64,000 nt of DNA from Streptomyces sp. NBC_01775 (GTDB lineage Bacteria; Actinomycetota; Actinomycetes; Streptomycetales; Streptomycetaceae), in assembly GCF_035917675.1 (NCBI RefSeq), contig NZ_CP109104.1, positions 3,286,001-3,350,000 of the forward strand, written 5' to 3'. This document shows, one piece after another, positions 24,035-31,651 of this stretch. The notes below the pieces were generated by a model. It searched no databases. It was given only the letters and a program-made list of their open reading frames with translations, and was not told where the DNA came from. The position numbers and the translations under genes were made by a program. Each line of letters begins with the position of its first letter. Within the stretch, counting starts at the first letter, position 1.

Positions 24035-25312
24035 TCAGGCTACTGAGGACACGGTGGCCCGCAGCGTGAAGCCCCCGCGTAGGCCCGCCGAGGTCTCCAA
24101 CGTGCCGTCGGCGAGCGCCAGTCGCTCCCGCAGCCCGCTGAGCCCGTTGCCCTCGCCCTTCCCCGAGGGGCCCGTGCCGTTGTCGGTGACCGTGAGGCAG
24201 ACGGCGGAGTCGGCGGAGTCGGCCCGTGGGCTCAGCGTCACCGTGCAGTGCGTCGCGCCGCTGTGCCGTACGACGTTGGTGACGGCCTCGCGCAGCGCCC
24301 AGGCCAGCGCCGCCTCCCGCTCGGGCGGGAGGCCCAGGGGCGCGGGCGGGGGCGGCGCGTCGGTGGTCTCGTCGCGGTGCTCGCCGGGACCGGCCGGGAG
24401 CCGGGGGGCGAACTGCGGGACCTCGGCGGTGATCCCGGCGGCGAGCAGGGCCGTGCGCGCTCCGGCGAGTTCGACGGCCAGGGTGGGGCGGCGGTATCCG
24501 CCGACGGCCTCGCGTACGTCCACGAGGGCCTGTCTGCTGACCCGTTCGATGTCGGCCACCTGCTCGGCGGCCTGTACCGGCTGTTCGGGCAGCATCCGGC
24601 CGGCCAGCTCGCTCTTGAGGGTGATCAGCGAGAGGGAGTGGCCGAGCAGGTCGTGCAGGTCGCGGGCGAGACGCAGCCGCTCCTCGTTGGCCGCCAGCCG
24701 CGCCACGGCGGCCCTGGCCTCGCGCAGCTCGCGCAGCGTACGGATGGTCTTGCGGGCCGACATCAGGGCGAAGCCGCCGAGCACGGCGGGGATCACGAAC
24801 GAGGTCCACACGCCCCACCACGGGCGGGTGCCGAAGCCGGTGCCCAGGAGCGCGAGGGAGACCACCGCGACCGCCATCGCGAAGACGGCCTGGCGGACCG
24901 GGAGCACGGCGCCGGAGGCGACCGTGAAGTACACGAACAGCACCAGCCACGCCTCCCCCGCCGTGCAGGAGAGAAGGACGGCGAGCAGGTAGAGCAGGGC
25001 CAGTACGCTCTGGACGGTTCTGCTCGGCAGGGGCTCGCGGGTGTGACGGAAGACGAGCAGGACGTATGTGGTGACGAACACGGCGAGCCCGAGGGCTGCC
25101 CCGGCCACGGCGGGCCCGGAGTGCCCCCCGGACCACAGGTCGCGCAGGGGGGCGCCGAGGAAGACCATCCAGACCGTGATCATGACGGCCTTGGAGATCT
25201 TCTGCCGCCGGGTCTGCGGGACCTCCCCGACGAGCGGTACGTCCTCCGGGCCGCTCGGCCACCGGACGGCGGACCGCGCCTCGGGCGCGTCCTCCTGCCG
25301 GGTGTCTGCCAT
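24035..25312 (-). CDS. Sensor histidine kinase (HisKA_3 type)
   Basis: This 425-residue kinase has about five N-terminal membrane helices (AVMITVWMVFLGAPL through WTSFVIPAVLGGFALM), a DHp domain with His220 (LARDLHDLLGHSLSLITLKSEL), and an HATPase_c domain at about 330-420 (ALREAVTNVVRHSGATH, VTDNGTGPSGKGEGNGLSGLRERL). There is no obvious extracellular sensor domain, so the helices themselves or the partner transporter likely sense the signal. Start: the ATG at 25312 has AAGGAG 7 bases upstream. An in-frame ATG at 25351 overlaps the permease stop (ATGA) and is a real alternative, adding 13 residues. Confidence 0.92.
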   Translation of the reverse strand: MADTRQEDAPEARSAVRWPSGPEDVPLVGEVPQTRRQKISKAVMITVWMVFLGAPLRDLWSGGHSGPAVAGAALGLAVFVTTYVLLVFRHTREPLPSRTVQSVLALLYLLAVLLSCTAGEAWLVLFVYFTVASGAVLPVRQAVFAMAVAVVSLALLGTGFGTRPWWGVWTSFVIPAVLGGFALMSARKTIRTLRELREARAAVARLAANEERLRLARDLHDLLGHSLSLITLKSELAGRMLPEQPVQAAEQVADIERVSRQALVDVREAVGGYRRPTLAVELAGARTALLAAGITAEVPQFAPRLPAGPGEHRDETTDAPPPPAPLGLPPEREAALAWALREAVTNVVRHSGATHCTVTLSPRADSADSAVCLTVTDNGTGPSGKGEGNGLSGLRERLALADGTLETSAGLRGGFTLRATVSSVA

Positions 25313-25347
25313 GGCCAGGCTCCTTACGTCCTGCGTGCTCGTGCGAT

Positions 25348-26085
25348 TCATGCCTTGCGGGTGTCCTTGCGGTAGAACCAGGCGGCGGCCCCGGCGAAGA
25401 GCACGAGGTAACCCAACAGCAGCCCGGCGTCCCGCAAATGGGGCGCGTCGCCCACCTCGACGGCCTGGCCCAGCGCCGTGTAGGCGTGGGTGGGCAGCCA
25501 CTCGCCGATGTCCTGGACCCACCCTGGCAGGCTCGACATCGGCAGCCACAGCCCGCCCATGAACGCCAGGCCGAAGTAGAACAGCATCGTGATCGGCCGT
25601 ACGGCGTCGCCCGTCGCAAGGTATCCGATGGCCACGCCCAGCGCGGCGAACACGAAGCTGCCCGCCCACGAGCACAGCGCGATGGCGGCCCACTGCCACG
25701 CGTCCAGACGTACGCCCATCACCAGGGCCCCGGTGAGCAGCACCAGCAGGATCGAGGGGAGGCTGACGGTCGCGGCCGAGGCGATCTTCGCGGTGACGTA
25801 GCCCCGGCCGGGCAGCGCGGTCAGTCGCAACTGGCGCACCCAGCCTCGCTCGCGCTCCTTGGCGATGCGCTCGCTGTTGCCCATCAGGACGGCGGTCATG
25901 GCACCGAACGCCGCCATGGCGACCATGTAGTAGAGCGCCAGGCCGACGGGGAGGCCGGGCATGTTGGTGTCGTCGCCGCGGCCCGCGATGAGCACGTAGA
26001 GGACGGGCGGGTAGATCACCGAGAAGAACATGAACTTCCGGTTGCGCAGGGACCGCAGGATCTCCAGCTTGATCAGGGTATTCAC
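25348..26085 (-). CDS. ABC-2 type permease
   Basis: This 245-residue integral membrane subunit of an ABC exporter has six predicted helices, including VIYPPVLYVLIA, LYYMVAMAAFGAMTAVLMG, PSILLVLLTGALVMG, AALGVAIGYLATG, ITMLFYFGLAFMGGLWLP and LLLGYLVLFAGAAAWFY. The cytoplasmic loop ERIAKERERGWVRQLRLTALPG is the usual ABC-2 coupling element. It overlaps the ATPase gene by 4 bases (ATGA) and pairs with it. The substrate could be an antimicrobial, lipid or other hydrophobic compound, but sequence alone does not say. Confidence 0.92.
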   Translation of the reverse strand: MNTLIKLEILRSLRNRKFMFFSVIYPPVLYVLIAGRGDDTNMPGLPVGLALYYMVAMAAFGAMTAVLMGNSERIAKERERGWVRQLRLTALPGRGYVTAKIASAATVSLPSILLVLLTGALVMGVRLDAWQWAAIALCSWAGSFVFAALGVAIGYLATGDAVRPITMLFYFGLAFMGGLWLPMSSLPGWVQDIGEWLPTHAYTALGQAVEVGDAPHLRDAGLLLGYLVLFAGAAAWFYRKDTRKA

Positions 26086-27095
26086 TTCGCTGTCGCCTTC
26101 CGGTGGGAGGAGTGGACGGGGGTGCCGGGGGTGCCAGAGGTGCCGGACGCGTCGTCGGCGCTCCGCTGTTCCGCGCGCTGTGTGAGGGTGAGGAACGCCT
26201 GTTCAAGGCCGAGCCCGGTGACCTCCAGGTCCCTTGGCCAGAGGCCCAGTTGGTAGAGGGCGTGCACCGTGGCGTCGGCGTCGGCCGAGCGCACCCGTAC
26301 GGCGCTCCCGGCCAGCTCGATCTCGCTCACGCCGGGCAGCCCGCGCAAAGCGGCCTCCAGGCGGCCGTCGGGCACCGTGCCCAGGGAGAAGCTGATCCGG
26401 CGCGCGCCGGCCATGGCCTTGATGTCGGCCGCGCTGCCGTCGGCCAGCAGCCGTCCCCGGTGCATCACGAGCACGCGGTCGGCGACCTCGTCGGCCTCTT
26501 CCAGGTAGTGCGTGGCGAACAGCACGGTGCGGCCCTGTGCCGCCTGGGCGCGCATGGCCGACCAGAAGTCCCGGCGGGCCGAGACGTCCATGCCGGTGGT
26601 GGGCTCGTCCAGCACGATCAGGTCACAGGCGCCCGCGGTGGCCAGGGCGAAGCGGACACGCTGCTCCTGCCCTCCGGACAGCTTGCCCACCATCCGGTCG
26701 GCGATCTCCGTGATCCCCGCCTCTTCCAGCACGTGCTCGGTGGGGTAGCCACGCGGGTGCAGGTCGCAGGCGAGGGCGACCAGCTCGCGCACCCGCACCC
26801 CGTCCATCAGCCCGCCGGACTGGAGCATGGCGCCCACCCGCCCGTCGGTGACCGCCTGGCGCGGCGAGGTGCCGAAGAGCCGGACGCTGCCGCCCGGGTC
26901 GGGGTTGCGCAGCCCGAGGAGCAGGTCGAGCGTGGTGGACTTGCCGGCTCCGTTGGGGCCGAGCAGTGCGACGGTCTCGCCCGGGTGCAGGGTGACGCTG
27001 AGGCCGGAGAGCGCCTTGACGGTGCCGTAGGTCTTTCCGGCGTCCGCGAACTCCACGGCCGGTGCCGGGGAAGCGGTGAAGTGGCTCGATGTCAT
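26082..27095 (-). CDS. ABC transporter ATP-binding protein
   Basis: This 337-residue ATPase is the first gene of the four-gene operon. Walker A is GPNGAGKST, the signature LSGGQEQRV, Walker B LIVLDEPTTGMD and the switch His FATHYLEEADEVADR. The ~100-residue C-terminal extension after the switch is normal for DrrA-type drug or lipid exporters. Membrane partner: the overlapping ABC-2 permease. The start ATG at 27095 follows a 200-base promoter region that contains a small dyad at 27156-27167. Confidence 0.95.
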   Translation of the reverse strand: MTSSHFTASPAPAVEFADAGKTYGTVKALSGLSVTLHPGETVALLGPNGAGKSTTLDLLLGLRNPDPGGSVRLFGTSPRQAVTDGRVGAMLQSGGLMDGVRVRELVALACDLHPRGYPTEHVLEEAGITEIADRMVGKLSGGQEQRVRFALATAGACDLIVLDEPTTGMDVSARRDFWSAMRAQAAQGRTVLFATHYLEEADEVADRVLVMHRGRLLADGSAADIKAMAGARRISFSLGTVPDGRLEAALRGLPGVSEIELAGSAVRVRSADADATVHALYQLGLWPRDLEVTGLGLEQAFLTLTQRAEQRSADDASGTSGTPGTPVHSSHRKATAK

Positions 27096-27155
27096 GCACC
27101 AAGCCTCGCCGTGAGGGGGGTGTCCCGGGCAGTGTCGCCGGTCGTGACCTGCGGC

Positions 27156-27167
27156 TGACAGATGTCA
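27156..27167. promoter_or_regulatory. Candidate operator dyad upstream of ABC/two-component operon
   Basis: TGACA-GA-TGTCA is a 5-base-arm dyad about 60 bases upstream of the ATPase start. A related half-pair (GTCGCCGGTCGTGAC) lies close by. It is a plausible target of the operon's own LuxR-type regulator, but this rests on position alone. Confidence 0.3.
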
Positions 27168-27238
27168 TACGGCGCGCATGACACCCGGGCACCCGGACGG
27201 GGCGCCCCGGGAAAGCACGAGGGCCCCGGACAGCACGA

Positions 27239-27270
27239 GGGCGCCCCCGCCATGCGTGGCGGGGGCGCCC
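27239..27270. terminator. Terminator after peptidoglycan-binding gene, 14-bp stem
   Basis: 27239-27252 pairs with 27257-27270 around a TGCG loop, downstream of the leftward gene ending at 27302. An imperfect GGCGCCCC-type arm just further left (27201-27210) could form a second hairpin. Confidence 0.8.
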
Positions 27271-27301
27271 CGGGGTGTGCGGTCCGGCAGGAGACCGGGG
27301 G

Positions 27302-29617
27302 TCAGCCCGAGTGGGATCCGGGGACCTTGGCGACGCGTTCGCCCGGTTTCGGGGGCGCCTTCTTGCGGAGGGCCTGGATCATCGCGGAGGCCGCGTGCTG
27401 CGGGGTCATCCTGACCTTGCCCGCGCCGCCGTCGACCACGACGCCGTCGAACGCCGAGCCGTACGTCGCCTTCAGCGCGACGGGGTCGATGACCGGCTGG
27501 AGCGAGCCGCCGCCCGCGCGCATCGTCAGGAACTTGCCCATGGTCTTCTGGCTGAACGGCACCTTCACATCGCCCGCCTCCAGCCACACCCAGCCGGACA
27601 TGGCGGTGCGGCCGAAACCGTTCACCGCCGTCTTCAGCTCGGCGTCGCCGATCTTGGGCTGCTGGAGGGTGACGGGCAGCGTCACGGGCTTGTTCGAGCC
27701 CGAGACGGCGCGCCGCTTGTACGCCTTCTCCAGCGTCGAGGAGGACTTGGCCGTGTCGACGCCCTTGTGCGGCTTGCCCTTGACCGCGACGGCCCTGCCG
27801 TTCACGAACTTGACCATGCCGTCCGAGGGGCTGCTGCCCCGGCCCCCCGCACCCGCGGCGACGCGGGAGAGTGCCGACTCCATCTTGGCCTTGTCCACCT
27901 TCACGGCGGGCTCGGCCGTGCGGCGGACGTCGAAGAGGGAGCCTATGACGGAGACCGGGTTGTAGTCCCGCCCGGCGGCGTTGCGGACGGTGGCCTCGGT
28001 GTCGAACGTCAGCCCGGCCACGCTCGGCTTCAACTCGGCCTGCTTACCGGCCGCGACGACCTTGAAGGGCTCGGTCGTGCGCTTGCCGAGGCTGTCGTCC
28101 ATCTTCTTGACGGCCTCGTGCTTGCTCAGTCCGCCGATCTCGACGCCGAGGACGGTGGTGTTCTTGGGAACGTCGGCATGGTCGAGCAGCAGCCCGGTGC
28201 CGTACGCGACGCCACACACGCCGACGACGGCGACACCGGCCAGGACCAGCTTGGAGCGCCCGCCCTTCTTCTTGGCCTTGCCCGCCTTCGCCTGCTTGCC
28301 CTTGCCGCTCTTGGGCGCGGCGGGGGCCGGTTCGGGCGTCGGGTGCGGGACGCCGCTGACGACGGTCTCGCTCGCCAGCCGCTGTTCGCCGCCCCCGGCT
28401 CCGGGAGCACCCGGGCCCGCCGGGTCTCCGGTGCCGTAGATGGCGGTGCCCACGCCGTCCGGCGCGAAGGGCGCGGGGCCGGTGCCCAGGCCGAGGGTCG
28501 AGTGCGCGGCGGGGGGTCCACCGCCGGGAGCGCCGGGCACAACGGGCGTGCCGGCGGGGGGAGTTCCGCCCGGTCCGGCCGCCGGACCCGCCGCCGGGTC
28601 CTGACCCGGTGCGGGGGCCGGGGTCCCCAGCGGTCCCGGCGCACCGCCGGGAACGCCAGGGGCGCCGGGCACCGGAGGCACGGGCATGTCGCCGCTCGCG
28701 GGCCCCGTCGTCGGTCCGCTGGGCGCCCCGCCCGCCGGGCCGCCGCCCAGGCCCACCGAGGGGTCGAGCAGCGGAAGGCCCTCGGCGGGCGTGTCCGTGG
28801 GGCCACCCGCGCCGGGGAACGGCATCTCGCCCGTCGAACCCGGTCCGGACTCGGCGTCGGGCCGGCGCCGCTCGTCCACTTCGTCTATGCCCGAGCGCGG
28901 GCGCGGCTCGGCCGGGCGCGGCTCGGTGAAGTACGGCAGGTCGCCCCGCTCGTTCCCCGAACCGCCCGTACCGCTCGCGCCACCGGAGGGTGCGGGGGGC
29001 GGCGTGGCACCGGAGGAGGCACCGGACCCGCTCTTGGGCGACTTGCGCGGCGCGAACCAGTCGCTGGTCTCCTGGGTGAACTCGCCCGTCCTGGACGGGT
29101 CCTCCGGGCTCTCACCGCTCCCGGAGCCCGACGCCGTCGCGGCGGCCGGCGCGACGCCGGAGGCACCGGCCGGGCCGGGCGCCTGCGGGACACCACCCGG
29201 ACCCATGGGAGGGGGCACCGCGGGGCCACCGGCACGGGTGCGCGCCTCCTCGGCGGGCGAGGGCGCCCCGGCGCCCGGCACCTCTCCCGGGCCGGCCCCC
29301 GCGCTCTTGGGGCCGGAAGTCTTCCTGGGGCCGGCGTTGGCCCCGTCGGACGCGGCGGCTCCGTCGTCGTCGCCCACCGGTGTCCGCATCACCACGGGCG
29401 GAATGGGCCGCGAGCCGGGGATGTTGATGCGGATGCGGGTGGTGAGCGTCGTCTCGGTCCTCGGCTCGTCCGCCTTCGCCCCCGCCTCCGGCTCGGCACC
29501 CTGGCCGGCCGGGTCTGCGCCGGCGCCGGAGGTGCCGTACGGATCGGTCCCGGAAGGGTACGGGGAACCGCCGCGCCTCTTGGGCCCGGAGGACGAACTG
29601 TCAGTTTCACGACTCAA
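27302..29617 (-). CDS. YoaR-like peptidoglycan-binding membrane protein, long disordered N-terminus
   Basis: This 771-residue protein has about 440 cytoplasmic residues that are almost all Pro, Gly, Ala, Ser and Asp, then a Lys-rich stretch (SGKGKQAKAGKAKKKGGRSK) and one membrane helix at about 453-478 (LVLAGVAVVGVCGVAYGTGLLL). About 290 outer residues follow, with repeats of the PG_binding_4/YoaR type (VLGVEIGGLSKHEAVKKMDDSLGKRTTEPFKVVAAGKQAELKPSVAGLTFD; a second unit from about 640). No VanW or catalytic domain follows. It may tether the membrane to the cell wall (inference). TTG start with GGGAG 8 bases upstream. Confidence 0.85.
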   Translation of the reverse strand: MSRETDSSSSGPKRRGGSPYPSGTDPYGTSGAGADPAGQGAEPEAGAKADEPRTETTLTTRIRINIPGSRPIPPVVMRTPVGDDDGAAASDGANAGPRKTSGPKSAGAGPGEVPGAGAPSPAEEARTRAGGPAVPPPMGPGGVPQAPGPAGASGVAPAAATASGSGSGESPEDPSRTGEFTQETSDWFAPRKSPKSGSGASSGATPPPAPSGGASGTGGSGNERGDLPYFTEPRPAEPRPRSGIDEVDERRRPDAESGPGSTGEMPFPGAGGPTDTPAEGLPLLDPSVGLGGGPAGGAPSGPTTGPASGDMPVPPVPGAPGVPGGAPGPLGTPAPAPGQDPAAGPAAGPGGTPPAGTPVVPGAPGGGPPAAHSTLGLGTGPAPFAPDGVGTAIYGTGDPAGPGAPGAGGGEQRLASETVVSGVPHPTPEPAPAAPKSGKGKQAKAGKAKKKGGRSKLVLAGVAVVGVCGVAYGTGLLLDHADVPKNTTVLGVEIGGLSKHEAVKKMDDSLGKRTTEPFKVVAAGKQAELKPSVAGLTFDTEATVRNAAGRDYNPVSVIGSLFDVRRTAEPAVKVDKAKMESALSRVAAGAGGRGSSPSDGMVKFVNGRAVAVKGKPHKGVDTAKSSSTLEKAYKRRAVSGSNKPVTLPVTLQQPKIGDAELKTAVNGFGRTAMSGWVWLEAGDVKVPFSQKTMGKFLTMRAGGGSLQPVIDPVALKATYGSAFDGVVVDGGAGKVRMTPQHAASAMIQALRKKAPPKPGERVAKVPGSHSG

Positions 29618-29744
29618 AGCAGGTACTCCCGGATGGATTCGCCGTCTTCATGATGGCCCGAAGGCGGCTCGCCGGCGCGCACCACAATACTGGGGGCACG
29701 GGACACCGGCTCCGGGACCACCGAATCGCCCAGTAACAGCCCTC

Positions 29745-30155
29745 TCAGCGGTATTTGTTCGCTGACACAGGGGGCGCGGGCAGCGCGATCGTGGTACACA
29801 TCACAGCCGCGAGGAGCCCGCCGAACAGATAGATGTACGAGGGGATCCCCGCGCCGAAGAGAAAGTCCCCCTCCGGCCGCGAGGTGGTCATCAGCATCAC
29901 CGCGACCGCCCATCCCGCCCCCGGCGCCGCGGCTCCCACCTTCGTACGGCACAGCTTGGCACCGCCGTGGAAGAGGCCGACGGCGGCGGCGAGCGCGACC
30001 AGCAGCCCGAGCGGGAACCACGCGGCCTGCAACAGGGTGCCGGCCACGCCGGTCAGCACGCCGAGCACGGCCAGCCCGGCATAGACCGCGGCCCGCGCTC
30101 CGGTGGCCACGGGGTAGGCGCCCCAGTCGGCCGCGCCCTGACTCGGGGCGCTCAT
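29745..30155 (-). CDS. Small four-helix membrane protein (DUF6113-like)
   Basis: This 136-residue integral membrane protein has about four helices ([67 protein letters not shown]). Streptomycetes commonly carry such a gene immediately after mshB, and I recall the family as DUF6113. The ATG overlaps the mshB stop by 4 bases (ATGA), so it is translated with the mycothiol gene, but no direct role in mycothiol metabolism is evident. Confidence 0.82.
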   Translation of the reverse strand: MSAPSQGAADWGAYPVATGARAAVYAGLAVLGVLTGVAGTLLQAAWFPLGLLVALAAAVGLFHGGAKLCRTKVGAAAPGAGWAVAVMLMTTSRPEGDFLFGAGIPSYIYLFGGLLAAVMCTTIALPAPPVSANKYR

Positions 30156-31138
30156 CCGCTCACTCCGAGGAAGAGATCGTCGGCGGCGTCGGCGGCTCCG
30201 ACGCCGGCCGAGCCCGCCGCCCGGTCAGCGCGCTGGAAGAACTCCAGGCCGGTCAGCGGCTGGCCGAGCCCGTTGGAGAGCGCGAAGAAGTCACCCCGTG
30301 AGGTCTCCCTCACGGAGATTTGGGTCTCGTGTGCCGCCATCGCCGTCGCCTTCGTCTTCTCGTACGCCCGGGCGTCCACGGTGACATCGACGGCGGTCGC
30401 GCTGTCCACCACCCCCGGGACATCGTCGGGCGCGGCGAAGCCCGTATCGCCTGTGAAGCCCGGAAAGGGAAAGACCTCCCCCGCCCCGGCGGCGGCCCGC
30501 AGCCGGGTGAAGCCCTCATCGAGGACGGGGCGCGGGACGATGTTCCAGTAGACGCGCTCGACGTGGTGCGGCTCGGCCGGGGCGCCGTCCGTCGCACGGC
30601 CCTCGCGACCGGCCAGTTCCACGGCGCGGGTGGCCACGCGGTGGGCCTGGATGTGGTCCGGGTGGCCGTATCCGCCGTCGGGGCGGTAGGTGACGAGCAC
30701 CTGGGGGCGCACCTCGCGGATCACCTCGGCCAGCAGCTCACCCGCCTCGTCCACGTCCGCCCGCCAGAAGCAGCCGGGACGGTCGTTCTGCGGGGCGCCC
30801 ATCATGCCCGAGTCGCGGTAGCGGCCGGGCCCGCCCAGGAAGCGGTGGTCGCGCACGCCCAGCGCGCGCATGGCGGCGGCCAGTTCGCCGGCGCGGTACG
30901 GGCCGAGGGTGTCGTCCCGGTCGGGCGCCAGCCGGGCCAGCGCCGCCGGGATCACCTCGCCCTCCTCACCCTGGGTGCAGGTGACGAGGGTGACGTGGGC
31001 GCCCTCCGCCGCGTACTTGGCCATGGTGGCGCCCGTGGTGATGGACTCGTCGTCCGGGTGGGCGTGCACCAGCAGCAGACGGCGCCCAGGGGCGGCCGGT
31101 GATCCGGGGGCAGCCCCCCGGGGAAACGCAGCGCTCAT
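30152..31138 (-). CDS. mshB: MshB: GlcNAc-inositol deacetylase of mycothiol synthesis
   Basis: This 328-residue zinc-dependent deacetylase of the PIG-L/LmbE family removes the acetyl group from 1-D-myo-inositol 2-acetamido-2-deoxy-glucopyranoside, the second committed mycothiol step. The zinc motif AHPDDE is at 26-31, and the third ligand is in [15 protein letters not shown]. The typical [10 protein letters not shown] and RYRDSGMMG segments are present and confirm MshB rather than another LmbE protein. The first ~18 residues are a Pro/Ala/Gly lead. Mycothiol is the main low-mass thiol of actinomycetes, so the gene supports the taxonomic call. Other msh genes are not in this window. Confidence 0.95.
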   Translation of the reverse strand: MSAAFPRGAAPGSPAAPGRRLLLVHAHPDDESITTGATMAKYAAEGAHVTLVTCTQGEEGEVIPAALARLAPDRDDTLGPYRAGELAAAMRALGVRDHRFLGGPGRYRDSGMMGAPQNDRPGCFWRADVDEAGELLAEVIREVRPQVLVTYRPDGGYGHPDHIQAHRVATRAVELAGREGRATDGAPAEPHHVERVYWNIVPRPVLDEGFTRLRAAAGAGEVFPFPGFTGDTGFAAPDDVPGVVDSATAVDVTVDARAYEKTKATAMAAHETQISVRETSRGDFFALSNGLGQPLTGLEFFQRADRAAGSAGVGAADAADDLFLGVSG

Positions 31139-31180
31139 GCCCCTGAGCCTACGGTGCGGGCCCGCGTGCGGGCCCGCACG

Positions 31181-31375
31181 TCAGAACTTGATGCCGCCGA
31201 TCATCCCGGCGACATTCGTGGTCAGCTCGTTGATCGTGGGCGCGATCGACGAACTGGCCAGGTAGAAGCCCAACAGGATGCAGACCACCGCGTGCCCGCC
31301 CTTCAGCCCGGATTTCTTCACGAGCAGGAAGACGATGACAGCCAGCAGCACCACCGCCGAAATCGAGAGTGCCAC
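31181..31375 (-). CDS. Small two-helix membrane protein (64 aa)
   Basis: This 64-residue protein consists of one clear helix (ISAVVLLAVIVFLLV) and a second amphipathic to hydrophobic helix (GHAVVCILLGFYLASSS) and ends TTNVAGMIGGIKF. No family name is recalled with confidence, and similar short proteins occur in many streptomycetes. The GTG start is strongly supported by GGAGGTGA 6 bases upstream, so the gene is probably real despite its size. It lies 42 bases upstream of mshB in the same direction and may share its transcript. Confidence 0.75.
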   Translation of the reverse strand: MALSISAVVLLAVIVFLLVKKSGLKGGHAVVCILLGFYLASSSIAPTINELTTNVAGMIGGIKF

Positions 31376-31638
31376 GGCGGTTCACCTCCAAGTACGCGCG
31401 GTTGGTACGGGATCTGATCGGTCACACGAGTCAGCCGGCTCGCTCCGGCATGGAGGAGCCACCGGCTTCATACCCAGCACCCACCATGCGCAACGGATCA
31501 TAATTATCCGCGCGACCGCACGGGTCGGTGCACAGGTGCAGAGGAGGGGCGCATATTCAGTTCCAGCCAACTGCACACGACCTGACCATCGTCCCGCACC
31601 CGGACCCGAAGGGGATCACAGCCGGACTCAAGGGCAAG

Positions 31639-31644
31639 TACGGT
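31639..31644 (+). promoter_or_regulatory. Candidate -10 box of the dipeptidyl-peptidase gene (leaderless)
   Basis: TACGGT ends 7 bases before the ATG at 31652, with no Shine-Dalgarno between. It lies at the right end of a ~275-base divergent promoter region whose middle (31495-31510) is A+T-rich. Confidence 0.4.
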
Positions 31645-31651
31645 CAGCCGC

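Noticed and set aside
27275..29653. Very long open frame on the plus strand opposite the peptidoglycan-binding gene
   Set aside because: It is Arg/Gly/Ala-rich shadow coding caused by the extreme G+C content. The minus strand has a ribosome site, membrane helix and recognisable domains.
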